From the NCBI RefSeq assembly GCF_024166365.1, contig NC_064820.1, forward strand, positions 143,488,001-143,552,000: a stretch of DNA of 64,000 nt. Reading direction: 5' to 3'. The position numbers were made by a program, and so were the translations under genes. Source of the DNA: Elephas maximus indicus (taxonomy: Eukaryota; Chordata; Mammalia; Proboscidea; Elephantidae). Below the pieces are notes generated by a model that was not told the origin of the DNA, ran no database searches, and saw nothing but the letters and a program-made list of their open reading frames with translations. Within the stretch, counting starts at the first letter, position 1; every line of letters begins with the position of its first letter. This document shows, in pieces, positions 11,241 through 27,739 of the stretch.

Positions 11241-11866
11241 TCTAAAATAAACACATAAATAATAAAACGATTCCTTTATAAAATCATTCTTACTCTAAAA
11301 ATGAAACAAAATATAAACCACCCAAAAAAGACCCGGCTCCTTTTTACTTGTTTCAGTGCTGTCAGTTCCTGGCAAGCACGTCAGCGATCTGACTTGGGGA
11401 ATTTGATTTCACATCTTCCTCCCAGGGACGTGATGATTAAAGGTGAAGCATTGGAAGCACTTAAGCACAACATTTGGGTAAAAACAGATGTTCGGTAAAA
11501 GTGAGCTGATTCTGGAAAGCCCAGTAAATTCTGTGGATAAGAATGTGGAAGAAAGTAAGCTCTCCTGCTAGCCTATAGGGGTACTGTAGCCACAGTGTTA
11601 CTTTCTGGGCTTTTGTTACTTTAGTCCTAAAACATACCACTAAGTACCGAGTCCAGGACTGTTGGGAACCTTTCCTGTCAGTAGTTTGTCCAGAAATCAG
11701 TGCTTTTGAATCTGATTTTTGAAGAAAAATAAACCCTGAAAACTCTGTAACATCTCAAGTTTACTTTGAGACCAAAATGCTCTTATTAACTTTTTTAAAA
11801 TTATCAAACGATTCCATTCAAAAATACTTCCTTATATTACTTATGTAATATAGCTAACACAAGTGG
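11241..11866. other. No recognisable gene or repeat
   Basis: Unique sequence. A 65-codon open frame at 11301-11498 has no recognisable motif. Confidence 0.45.
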
Positions 11867-12028
11867 CTCGCCAAGTGTGGTTTCCATACCCACAACATCA
11901 ACATCACCTGGAAACTTGTTACAAATGCAGATAAATCAAAAACTCTAGGGGTGGGGTCCTAAACACTATGATTTCACAAATCCTCCAGGTGATTCTTGTG
12001 TACTATAAAGTATGGGGACTACTGACTT
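11867..12028 (+). mobile_element. MER5A-like hAT MITE
   Basis: CCAAGTGTGGTTTCCATACC, ATCAACATCACCTGGAAACTT, CTCTAGGGGTGGGGTCCTAA and TCCTCCAGGTGATTCTTGTG follow the MER5A order closely. Confidence 0.8.
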
Positions 12029-12499
12029 AAAGTAACAAGCTCTGTTATAAAGAACAATTCAAAGAAGGCCAAGTTAGACTTTTTATAAAACCTCCTACAA
12101 TGTGTCAGAACTGAAAAGACTACATCATGTATGTAGTCAACTGCTTCTCGACATACTCAAAAAACATAAAACAAATGCACTTTTGAAGCAGGCAGTCATG
12201 AAAGTGTTATTAAGGATTATTAACCATCCCATAATTGTTTTTCAGAAAAGTCTACTCTTGCTACATTTTTGTTACAACTTTCACAGCACTTCACCATGAT
12301 TGGTCAAATCCCCAGCTTTCTTCATTCTCCTGACAGGAGGCCGAAGAGCAGGTGCACTAACTCCGAATCTACCCACTATATGACCTTCCAGGGGTGGCAG
12401 TAGGGAGAGCCATTGCCATTTTTTTTTTTTTTAGCACTGTAAGCAGTATTTTTAGAGCCCTGCGCAAAAACCCCTTCAATAAAATTATGCGGACTGTGC
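12029..12499. other. Unassigned sequence before an LTR
   Basis: It includes a T run at 12420-12432. The part from about 12300 may belong to the following LTR. No coding signal. Confidence 0.35.
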
Positions 12500-12720
12500 A
12501 GGCAACACAAGACTGAAGATCTTCCCCTCGCTGTTCATGCATTTGTATGTCACTCCCTATAAAAGGAGCAAATCTGCCCTGGTTCCGGTAGCTGGCAGCC
12601 TTAGGTCACAAGACCCTGCCTGTCTCCCAGTTTGCAAACTGTGAATAAGCCTTTCTGTTCTTCCAACCCTGTGTCTGGCTGACTTTAATTCACTAGTCTG
12701 CTTGACAAGAACCTATTAGT
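12500..12720 (+). mobile_element. Class I ERV LTR 3' portion
   Basis: A TATA-like CCCTATAAAAGGAGC (about 12556), a GC-rich R-like stretch, and the poly(A) signal region GTGAATAAGCCTTTCTG (about 12641) are arranged as in gammaretrovirus-like LTRs. The family was not identified. Confidence 0.5.
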
Positions 12721-13263
12721 TGACAGTTTCAAATTTAAGTTTTGTCCCTTTTTAAAAAAATTCTGAGGTACTGATCCTGAAATGAAAAAAGGCAAGCCAC
12801 TGGCTTTTAGGACAATCAAGTCTTAATTTCTCACTGTCCTCAGTAAAGTACAAGTTTCAAATAATGACAATATTACCAAATATTACCAAATTTGATTTTA
12901 ATGTTATTAAAACATTAACAATAAAAAATGAGGCTATACATATATAGTGCAAAGTCACAAAGTTTTTTTTTTTTCAAATCCAGATGGCAATTCCGATTTA
13001 GAACTAGCGATATGTAAGATACTGAGAGAAACTGAACATTACAAATGCTATGATTCTATGTTCTAGGTAAGAAAATCTCTGTTACAGAAATCTGAAAGTC
13101 TTATAACTACATTTTCTCAGGTAGCAGAAAAGAGGGAAGAGATTTTTTAGTTTGAAGATGGAGCCGGACTCGGGAGCTGATGGGAGATCCCAAGATTCAT
13201 CCACTGTCACACTCTTGGTCACAAGTTAAGGAATTAGAGAAGACATAGTAAAGATCAAAAAGC
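12721..13263. other. Sequence downstream of ARL14EPL, no gene
   Basis: It includes a T run at 12963-12974. Nothing else recognised. Confidence 0.4.
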
Positions 13264-13418
13264 AAACCTGTAGCTGTCAAGTCGATTCCAACTCGTAGTG
13301 ACTACAGGACAGAGTAGAACTGCCCCATAGGGTTTCCAAGCAACGCCAATGGGATTTGAACTGCCGATCTTTTGGCTAGCAAGCTGTAGCTCTTAACCAC
13401 TACACCACCAGGGTTTCC
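13264..13418 (-). mobile_element. AfroSINE, near full length
   Basis: Head, body and tail are all present on the minus strand. It lies about 180 bp downstream of the ARL14EPL stop codon in gene orientation, so it may fall in or near the 3'UTR. Confidence 0.9.
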
Positions 13419-13595
13419 AACATAGTAAGAAGGTTATAGAATTACTGCCGTTCTATATTATTCTACTGCTTGAGAGAACATGAGTCTTAAGTAGGTTTTT
13501 CTGACATTTTCCTCAAGCCCTAAAATTCAGTCAAGAGAAAGAAGTCAACTTAAATGTGCAAGGAGAAGAAAAAATCAGTCCGTACATAACAGCTC

Positions 13596-19197
<5,602 letters not shown>

Positions 19198-19694
19198 CTG
19201 GAAAAAAGTAAAGCACATTAATATCATACACCCCCAGTAACTTAATCCTGTGACTCTTTCCTGCTCTCTCCTCTCATCTCACCTTCTTAAAAAGCCAGGT
19301 TTCGCGAAAGAGCTGTCTGCACGCCTAGCTTCCATTCCTTACATTCATTCACTCTTTAGTCCTGCATCTAACTCCACCAGATGACTCTACTGATGTTCAT
19401 TCTCCTCTGCCAGGAGTCCCACCAGCAAATGGATCGTGCCTTTAACAGTGCTTAGCATTACAGGTGTCTCTGAAGCAGCAACACTGGGACCACCTGCTCC
19501 TGCTTAAGAAGACTATGAATTCTTAGCCCTCTATTCTTCCCTTTTTATACTTATCCTCTTGAAAAAAAATAAGACACACTAATGTCATACATCCCCAGTA
19601 ACTTTGTGAAAATCTCATCTACTCCCACGGTTTCAGTTGTCACCTGTCAAAAGATCATTCATTGCCAAGTCTACCTTTAAAAGCCCTGACCTCC
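19198..19694. repeat. Two diverged 46-bp direct repeats upstream of ARL14EPL exon 1
   Basis: Segments 19201-19246 and 19561-19608 share the order GAAAAAA..CACA/CTAAT..TCATAC..CCCCAGTAACTT. The rest of this stretch has no recognised family. They may be remnants of an unidentified repeat. Confidence 0.45.
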
Positions 19695-20168
19695 TGTGAT
19701 GGTTATGTGTCAACTTGGCTAGGCCATGATTCTCAGTGGTTTGACAGTCATATGATTTTGTGATCACTTCTCTGATGGGATCTGCTGTGGGTAGCAAATC
19801 AGTTGAAAGAGAGCTTCCTTGGGCGGGTGGTCTGCATCAAATATAAGTGGACATTCCGCAGCTGGCTGCTGTTCATCTGACCTCTGGTTCTGGGCACTTG
19901 ATCTAGTATCTTACCTGAGGCCTTGCCTTTCAATCTTGGGATTCATCGATCTTCACAGCCTGTGAGCAAGAGCCTGTCTTTCTTACCTGCCAATCTTGGA
20001 TTCGCCAGCCCCTGTGGTGACGTGAATCAGGAGAAGCCTCTATCCTGATCCATGGGCTTGGGATGGTCCAGCCTCTACAACCATGTGAGCCATTTCCTTG
20101 ATATAAGTCTCTATATATATTTATGCGCTTTACTGATTTTGCTTCTCTAGAGAACCCAGCCTAAGACA
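19695..20168 (+). mobile_element. Solo ERVL LTR
   Basis: TGTGATGGTTATGTGTCAAC start and AACCCAGCCTAAGACA end match the LTRs of the ERVL copies at 33 and 55 kb. The flanks CCTCC (19690-19694) and CCGCC (20169-20173) are a 5-bp target duplication with one change. Confidence 0.9.
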
Positions 20169-20280
20169 CCGCCTTACTCAATTTTGTAGACAAATTTCTA
20201 ATTCAACTTGTGTAAATGGAATTTGTTTTCCATTAAAAAAAAATTGAAAATTTCTGTAGTTTATTTTAAAATGGTTAAGT

Positions 20281-20344
20281 ATATACTATATATACACACA
20301 CACACACACATACATATACATTATGCTGTTATGTGTGTGTATGT
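20281..20344. repeat. TA/CA/TG microsatellite
   Basis: Alternating (TA), (CA)n near 20296-20312 and (TG)n near 20333-20345, next to an AfroSINE tail. Confidence 0.85.
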
Positions 20345-20537
20345 GTTACTTAGTTGATTCTGACTCATGGCAACCTTATGTGTGTCAGAGTAGAACTATG
20401 CTCCATAGGGTTTTCAATGGCTGTGATCTTTCCAAAGTAGATCACAGGTTTTTCTTCCAAGGCACCTCTGGGTGGACTTGAACCACCAAACTTTCAGTTT
20501 ATAGCCAAGTGCTTAACGATTTGCACCACCCAGGGAT
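20345..20537 (-). mobile_element. AfroSINE, long variant subfamily
   Basis: TTGATTCTGACTCATGGCAA tail, TTCCAAAGTAGATCACAGG middle and TTAACGATTTGCACCACCCA head. Same subfamily as 9124. Confidence 0.9.
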
Positions 20538-20988
20538 GTACCAGTAGTAATAATATTTTATACCTCACATGCAACGTTCCCTCAGTAGAAAAGGCTCTCT
20601 ATAGTTAGCATCGGTAGATGATCAGAGATAGAGAAAGCAGCAGGGAAGCCCCCTCTGGAGTATGGACCTTTCTGATAAAGTCAGTCCCAGACTATACATT
20701 CATAGTTACCTTTTGTTTTGCCAAATTGGATTGGGTCATTGGCACTAGCAGGCCTGCGTTCCCAACTGGAAATTCCATTTCTATCAATGCACCTTCATTC
20801 TTCCCATGTCTAGGTTCAACACCTTTGACTGCTTACTCTTCCATATGCCCCTTTCCAATTACCAATATTACTTTAGGAAGTAATATTGATTTTTCTTTTG
20901 TTAATGTTGGATTTTACCTAAACCCTGTGATATTGGAAAATAATGATGGTTAAAGAAATCTCCCCACCATTTGTGTTCAAGAAAACGG
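20538..20988. other. Unidentified segment with an open frame at 20618-20953
   Basis: A 111-codon plus-strand frame shows no motif I recognise. It may be the remnant of an endogenous retrovirus next to the LTR-like sequence that follows, but nothing in it proves this. Confidence 0.25.
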
Positions 20989-21530
20989 CTTATTGCAAAT
21001 AACCATCCTTCCTGTAGGACTTAGATGACTTACAGATGCCCCCTTGTTTACCTATGACAAGGCCAGACACAAACCCTCCAAATTTCCACTCCGTTCTTCA
21101 TAAATGAGTAACTGAGTTGCTTGTTCCCATTGATCAATCAGAAACAAATTGCATGTTAACCAAACATTGGTTAAGATTCTCTCCTTCCCCCAAGTCCCTG
21201 AACTTTGGTCCACCCTCGGCCTGAGCCAACATACTACCCCTCTTTATAGGCCCCTCCTGCAGAATAAGGAAACCCTGGTGGTGTAGTGTTTAAGTGCTAC
21301 GGCTGCTAGCCCAAGGGTTGGCAGTTCAAATCCACCAGGCACTCCTTGGAAACTCTACGGGGCAGTTCTACTCTGTCTTATGGGGTCGCTATGAGTCAGA
21401 ATCGACTCGACGGCACTGGGTTTGTTTTTTTTTTTCCCCCTGCAGAATAGGCTGACTTCAGTGGATAAAGCTCCTTAATTCACCGTGAACCAGAAACCTT
21501 GAATAACACTGAGGTATGTGTTGGTTGTAA
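20989..21530 (+). mobile_element. Possible class I ERV LTR, split by an AfroSINE
   Basis: TTGATCAATCAGAAACAAAT, CCCTCTTTATAGGCCCCTCC (TATA-like) and a downstream GATAAAGCTCC are arranged as in MER34-like LTRs. The assignment is by eye and weak. Confidence 0.4.
21267..21438 (+). mobile_element. AfroSINE, low divergence
   Basis: Intact A box (TAGTGTTTAAGTGCTAC), B box (GGCAGTTCAAATCC) and tail (GAATCGACTCGACGGCACTG) with a T-rich end. Exact 11-bp duplication CCTGCAGAATA at 21256-21266 and 21439-21449. Confidence 0.96.
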
Positions 21531-21547
21531 CATTCATCTTCCTTCTA

Positions 21548-21690
21548 TTGTTAGTTTGATTTTTAGATGCAAGTTCCTATTTCTACTAGGTCTTGAGCTC
21601 TGTAAGAGCAGTCGTACACCTTTATTTACCTCCAGCCAGCCTAGAACTAGGACATAGTCAGTGCTCAATAAATATCTTGTGAATACTATG
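21548..21690 (+). mobile_element. L2 LINE 3' end
   Basis: TCTTGAGCTCTGTAAGAGCA, ACTAGGACATAGTCAGTGCT and CAATAAATATCTTGTGAAT follow the L2 terminal order. Confidence 0.75.
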
Positions 21691-21730
21691 CGAATGTCTG
21701 CCATTTATTGGGCGACTACTATACGCCAGT
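21691..21730 (-). mobile_element. MIR SINE, first segment of a split element
   Basis: CCATTTATTGGGCGACTACT is the MIR end sequence in reverse. It continues at 22047-22188 and possibly 22662-22735. Confidence 0.6.
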
Positions 21731-22046
21731 TGGGGCAGTGGTGGTTCCAGTGGTACAATGTGATTCCCAGCCAATGCACCTCATGTAGTCACTACCTGTC
21801 TGTCAGTGGGCTTGTGTGTTGCTGTGATGCTGAACAGTTTATAGCTTCCAGGCTAAGACAAATTAGAAAGAAAGGCCTTGTGATCTACTTCTGAAAATCA
21901 GCCAATGAAAACCCTATGGATCACAACAGTCTGATCTACAACAATCATGAGGATGATGCAGGGCTAGTCAGTATTTAGTTCCATTGTGCATGGGGCTGCC
22001 ATGAGTCAGGGGCCAACTCCAATGCAGCTAACAACAGCAACAACAA
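21731..22046 (+). mobile_element. tRNA(Gly)-headed SINE with RTE tail
   Basis: The head GGGCAGTGGTGGTTCCAGTGG..GATTCCCAGCCAATGCA (21734-21778) matches both ends of tRNA-Gly(GCC), with the anticodon arm and part of the T arm deleted. A body shared with 10761-11132 follows, then an RTE 3' end (GATGATGCAGGGCT .. GGGGCTGCCATGAGTCAGGG) and a CAACAACAAC tail. The flanks ACTATACGCCAG and ACTACACGTCAAG are an imperfect target duplication within MIR. Confidence 0.8.
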
Positions 22047-22188
22047 CACTACACGTCAAGCACTTTGCTAAGCGTTTTACATATACCTCTTCATTCAACT
22101 CTTACGACAACTCTGTGATCTTGATATTATCTCTATTTTGCAGAAAAGGCAACTGAGGCCCAAGAAGATCACTGAGATCGCATATTTA
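22047..22188 (-). mobile_element. MIR SINE, middle segment
   Basis: CAAGCACTTTGCTAAGCGTT, CATTCAACTCTTACGACAAC, CTATTTTGCAGAAAAGGCAA and CTGAGGCCCAAGAAGATCAC are the MIR core in reverse. Confidence 0.85.
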
Positions 22189-22193
22189 CTAAT

Positions 22194-22656
22194 TGTCATG
22201 GATTGAATTAGGTCCCCCCCAAAAATGTGTGTAATCAGTTGGGCTGGGCCATGACTCCTGGTATTGTGTGATTTTCCTGTTGTAAATCCTGTCCCTCTGA
22301 TGTTAATGAGGGAGGATAGGAGGCAGTTGTGTTAGTGAGGCAGGACTCAACCTACAAGATTGGATTGTGTCTTGAGGCAATCTCTTCGAGATATAAAAGA
22401 GAAATGAGCAGAGAGACAGGTGGGCCTCACACCACCAAAAAAGCAGTGCCAGGTGCAGAGCACAACCTTTGGACCAGGGATCCCTGTACAGAGAAGCTCT
22501 CTCTAGCCTGGGAAACATTGACGACAAGGCTTTCCCTGGAGCTGACACCCTGAATTTGGACTTTCAGCCTACTTTACTGTGAGGAAATAAATTTCTCTTT
22601 GTTAAAGCCATCCACTTGTGGTATTTCTGTTATAGCAGCATTAGATAACTAAGACA
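22194..22656 (+). mobile_element. Solo MaLR-type LTR inserted in MIR
   Basis: TGTCATGGATTGAATTAGGT start and ATTAGATAACTAAGACA end. Exact 5-bp target duplication CTAAT at 22189-22193 and 22657-22661. Confidence 0.93.
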
Positions 22657-22845
22657 CTAATAGCCTATTAGTAACTGCATGGAACCCTGGTTTATCTGAC
22701 CCCAGATCCTGTGCCCTTTTCAGGATGTTAAACTGCTTTAAGATTTAGTTACAACCAGCACCTCTAAACAAGATACTCCTAAGAGAAGGGACAGAATCAA
22801 TGCCAACCACACAGAGTTTTTTTTAAAAAGCCTGGGAAAGGAATA

Positions 22846-23122
22846 AAACCCTGGGTGGCACAAATGGTTTGCATTCAACTATATAGGATTGCGATGAGTT
22901 GGAATCGACTCGACAGCAATGGATTTTTTTTTTTTTTTTTTGGTTACCACCCTAATGGCTAGTAGTGTGAACTTGCCCAGTGGCACTGCAGAAGAAAGGC
23001 CTGGCAATCTGCTTCTGTAAAGATTATAGCCAAGGAAGCCCCATGGAGCAGTTCTACTCTGTAACACATGGGGTCACCATGAGTCGGAATTAACTCAACA
23101 GCAACAGGTTTGGGTTTTTGGG
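22846..23122 (+). mobile_element. Composite of two AfroSINE pieces
   Basis: A short copy (head, then tail GAATCGACTCGACAGCAATG, T run at 22924-22942) is followed by the body and tail of a long-form copy (GGCCTGGCAATCTGCTTCTG .. GAATTAACTCAACAGCAAC). Either one inserted in the other or they landed side by side. Confidence 0.8.
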
Positions 23123-23741
23123 GGGAAGGAGGAATAGGGTAGTGGTGGGGAGATGCACCTTAGATAATCTCAAATTTACCTCCTTCAGCTGTTTCGTAGT
23201 AGCACACATCTCAAAGGGTGCTGGAAAAAGTCTCCCATCTCATGCACATGAATCATATCTGACCTCAGGATTAGATTTTGAAGTTGGCATAAAAGAAGAA
23301 AGTCACACATAGACAAAATTAACCTTGAAAATGCTACATTGGAAGAACCTAAGCCACAGGTTTTTCTCCAGCATTGGAATACATGACTATTTCTTAGGTT
23401 GAATATCAGATGAAGTAGTTGGCTTGTACATGGTAGCCATGGTGTATGGAGTAGATTTACCATTAAAACCTCAGACTCACACTTCCTGGCAAGTTGTTCA
23501 CAGTGTGCAGGTTCTCAGGAATCAGTTTTCCTGAGGAAACAGCAGCAGATCCTGGCCTCCCTCTTCATACCCATGCTGAGGCACATGGTCATTGAGGGGA
23601 ACAGCAGACAAAATTACTCCACTTTAATCATTACACTTATTTTAGCTTGCCCCCAGCAGGCATGGTGGAATTTATGCAAGCTTGCATAAAGTAGAACGCG
23701 TTTTTTTTTTTTTCTACCTTTACCCTTAGGGAAAAAAAAAA
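23123..23741. other. No recognisable gene
   Basis: Unique sequence with a T run at 23701-23713. Nothing supported. Confidence 0.4.
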
Positions 23742-23855
23742 GGAGTCGTCGAGTCAATTCTGACTCATAGTGACCCCACGTGTGTCACAATAGAACTGCA
23801 TTCCGTTTTCAAGAAGCAGATCCCTAGGCCTTTCTTGCAGGGCACCTCTGAAGTA
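23742..23855 (-). mobile_element. AfroSINE long variant, fragment
   Basis: GTCGAGTCAATTCTGACTCA tail and AAGCAGATCCCTAGGCCTTT middle. The head is missing. Confidence 0.8.
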
Positions 23856-24139
23856 GAGAAAATACATTTTCTCCAGTGTTTTAATATTAAAGTAAAGAGA
23901 ATATATTTTCTCGTTTGTTTTAGTATAGCTGTATAAGCTGTGATTAATCTCTAGTCTTTTTTTTTAGAAGATGGTGCAGGCTCTGTTCCAGATATGGCTG
24001 AGCAGCCTGTTCCACTCTTAACAAACACCCTAATACCTTACAGGATGTTTTGTACTATTCACAATGGGTGATGGAGAACTTGACGCAACTAATGCCATAA
24101 TGATGCTGTAAGTAATCTCTAAAAACATTTTTATTGCAC
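23856..24139. other. No recognisable gene
   Basis: A diverged repeat of ATACATTTTCT(C)..TTTTA at about 23860 and 23905 is present. Nothing else. Confidence 0.35.
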
Positions 24140-24830
24140 CAGCTGCACCAGTCTCTTCCAAAGGGGTGCGGCACTCTCTCAGCTCCTGTGGCCTTGGTCT
24201 CTCTTCTCTTGTTCTCTTGAGAAATGGCCTTCAGCCTATAAGACGGCAGCTAGAAAAGTCTCCTGACATTTTTAATCTACAACTTTCTTTCTTGCTCCCT
24301 ATCTCAGCCAAAGTGGACTTGACAGAGCAGTTCCACTAGCCAAGAGATTCTTATGTGAGTTTTTTTCAGCCTGTTACAAACATACTGATTAGAGTCCAGA
24401 TGTCTGACAGGCATATCTTTAGTTTAATAAAGACTTTCTTGTAGTTGTTTTGTGATGTATAAGACCATCTGCGGACTATGTGCTCAAAATATTAGGCAAC
24501 CCTGACCTTCCCCCTATAAAACTCTCCCGCTAGCTCTTTCGAATTAGACAGAACTTGGGAGAAATTTAACCCCCTCTGTCTCTTGAAGGGGAAACCCTGG
24601 TGACGTAGTGGTTAAGTGCCATGGCTGCTAACCAAGTGGTCGGCAGTTGGAATCCTCCAGGCGCTCCTTGGAAACTCTATCTGGCAGTTCTACTCTGTCC
24701 TGTAGGGTTGCTATGAGTCAGAATCGACTCGATGGCAGTGGGTTTGGTTTGGTGGTTTGGGTCTCTTGAATACCGGTATTCAATAAAGCCCTCTTACTGC
24801 TTACCTCCTCCTGTCTCAGTACTGGCTTTG
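24140..24830 (+). mobile_element. Class I ERV LTR, split by an AfroSINE
   Basis: The TATA-like CCCCCTATAAAACTCTCC (about 24510) and poly(A) signal TTCAATAAAGCCCTCTTACT (about 24779) are separated by the SINE. This spacing and the R-like TCTCTTGAA follow gammaretrovirus-like LTRs. Confidence 0.65.
24588..24760 (+). mobile_element. AfroSINE, low divergence
   Basis: Full head, body and tail (CAGAATCGACTCGATGGCAG). Exact 10-bp duplication GTCTCTTGAA at 24578-24587 and 24761-24770. Confidence 0.96.
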
Positions 24831-24837
24831 CAGTGGG

Positions 24838-24925
24838 CAGCTCAAACCCACGATTTGTGGTAACACCTCTGGGTGGGTTTGAACCACCAACCTTTGGTTA
24901 GTAAAGTGCTAGGACACTAGCAAAT
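24838..24925 (-). mobile_element. AfroSINE long variant, head fragment
   Basis: CACCTCTGGGTGGGTTTGAA and CCACCAACCTTTGGTTAG match the head half of the 9124/20345 subfamily. Confidence 0.65.
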
Positions 24926-27739
24926 CCTTAAAGCAAGGAAAGTATTCAGTTTAAACTCTAGGCAAAAGTTGGCCTCTATTTTTATTCAGCAGTAGATAAA
25001 GCCATTTCTTCAGGGACACTATAAGACATCCTTGAAAAATATTTGGAAGCAACACACACACACACTGAACATTCAAATGGGGAATGTAGTAGTGACTTAC
25101 AAGGTTTTCATTCAAAGCAATCACAGTAAGACAGCCAAGTTGTTTTAACCTCATTCTGTCACTAGTCTTAGCTCCTAGACAGATCCCTGAGATAAGTGAC
25201 AGGTGGGTGAGTCAAGTCCCACCAGGGACGAATTTTGTAAAAAGAAATGATTACTGTGCAGGCGATCAATTAAGTCATTCCCTCACTGCTCCCTCCCAGC
25301 TGATTCCACTGTTCTCAAAACCACACAACTGTTCAAAATAACCTCTAAAATAAACTCCACTGTATTTGTCCATAAGAATTAAAGGTAATTTTTTATCTAA
25401 GCCTTTGAGGTTGTTGCTAGATAAACAAAGTTAATGCTTTTAAAACAACTTTATGTACAATACATAAAGATTCCTTCCACTCCATCCTATAGGTTCACTA
25501 TGAGTTGGAATTGACTCAATGGCACACAGCAATGATAAGGATACTTTTATGCTATGTTTTCGTACACACAACACACACACACACATGCTTCTGTTTCTCA
25601 ATATAAAATAATGTGAAAACAAATATCGTGTATTTAAAGTAATTTGAAAATGCACTCAGCAGAGAATTTGAGAACCTGAGGAACACAACATGACCACATA
25701 GTCATTTTTGTTGAATGTGCTGTGAATGCGGCAATCTGGCATTGCTCTTAAATCAAATTCCCTAAAGTACTGTCTGGGTCAGTTACAGGTCAGTGTCCAT
25801 GAGGACCTCTCTCCCCACACCTTGTTTATAATATGAACCTATTAAACTGTACATACAAGTTCCAGCATACACTTTTAAGGATTATAAAAAGCAGAAACCT
25901 GTCCGTTTACTCTGTCCCATCATTGGAGAGCAGAAAGAAAACTCTTTTATGAAAGCAGAAAACTGGGCCATTTTCAGCATTATCCTTATTAGTACATTCA
26001 GTATGATTCTGAAAATATACTTCAAAAGCACTCATCTGAAATATTTAAATGTGGAGGTTCTCCTAGATCCCTTACAGCTTTTTTATGTTCAATATTTAGC
26101 TTTTGTTTTTATTTCAGTCCACACTGCAACAACAGGAACCCCAGTTTTCTCCCACTCCTAGACTACAACACATTAATGTACTGTATATATGCAGAGTCAC
26201 CATTCTGTGGCTTGCTTTTGCCTCTTCTCTTTTTACAAGCCTCAGAGGGAATCAAGTTTAAAATGCAGCATTTGAAAAGGAGCACCTTTCAAATGACGGT
26301 CTTCCACAGTTCTATTACTCTCTACTTCTTAAGGAGAGTTGCCTTTTCAAGCTGAAGTGGTGGGTGGTAAAGAGAAAGTACACATACCTTTGAGTTGGAT
26401 GAAAAAGAAGGAAAGAATACTGGAAAGAAAGAGAAACTGTACTGCCTTGTTTCCTTTGTTTTGCTGGGAAACCATAGAACACTCTAGGGAAAAAATCATA
26501 AGGCCTCTAAGGTGCTCCTACACTTTAATGCTTTTATAATAATGCCTGGGAGGAGGAGAGGTGGAAAACAGAGGCGGGGGTGGGGTGGGGGTAGATGTAA
26601 ATGTTAACTCTCTCTTCAACCACGAATCTATCTAAAATTATTTGAAATAAAATGATGATAGTTCATCTTCTTATCCATCTCCTATTCACAATAAGCTATG
26701 ACTCTAGAATTTGACTCAGAGGCCCAGTCTCATACCTTGACTTCAAGTGTTCAACTAATATTTAACACCAAATTGTCCCCTAGCTATTTTTATAATTTCA
26801 GTGTAAATAGCAAACTGCATATATATATACACACATATATGCATACATACATATATTTGTGTGTGTGTATATATATATTATATATGTGCCATTTAAGAAT
26901 AAACTGTGTTGTTCCGAGAGAAAGCGAAACAATGCTTATAAACTATGTCTAAGAAATATAATAATCTCTAAATTAACACCCTCTAAACATTGTCCTCTGC
27001 CACTGCAATTCAGATATTGTGTTGTGAGTCATTAAAACCACTTCACTGGCAGGTTAATACCTACCCCATTCATTCATGAATTATAGGGTAAAAACTGCCA
27101 TTTCATTCCTAATTACTTTTTCTGGAAAGAACAAGGAAAGGAAACAATCTTTAGTTACAAGAGCTTACATTCTATCAGGCAATAATGCGAAACCTTGAGG
27201 TGGTACCAGAATATAGTATATTTGAACTCTATATTCACTAAGCAACTGGTATATATTTGAGATTACAAAGTAAATTTTGCACAATTATTAATGTGTTTCA
27301 TCTTGAAAACTAAGTATTGATAAACTTCAAAGCAGGTAAAATCCTAACAGACTTTTCTACATTCAATCACACCCTACAAAAAATTATAATTTTTTTGGCC
27401 AACATTTGGCTTTGTTCTTACGCAATCAGTGGAAGTTACTCGTCACTGATTTTACTGCACAAAATGCTACAGCGATACGAAGAAAGAACAAACATGTCAA
27501 GGGCCAAGTGCAAGGGCAGTAATCCTTTTATGTCTACATGGAGGAAAATCTTCCAAAGGATAAGGATTGTAATCAGCCAAGAAAAGCCCTAATTGAAAAC
27601 TTTAAAAAAAAATTAAGGGGCTAAAAAAAGAAAACAGTGTGTCACAGGATTGAAAGTTGTTATTTCCTCCTATTTCTTCAATTTAAAGAAGAAAATAGAT
27701 CATACAAAATAATTGCATCTAGAGAAACAAAATTATAAA
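24926..27739. other. Mostly unique sequence; small SINE tail and microsatellites
   Basis: It holds (CA)n at about 25052-25066 and 25564-25584, an AfroSINE 3' fragment at 25482-25535 (ACTATGAGTTGGAATTGACT) and a TA/CA/TG microsatellite at 26818-26886. I found no exon with splice sites or a known domain. Confidence 0.45.

Noticed and set aside
21731..21780. tRNA-Gly gene
   Set aside because: Only the two ends of the tRNA are present. The anticodon arm is deleted and a SINE body follows directly.
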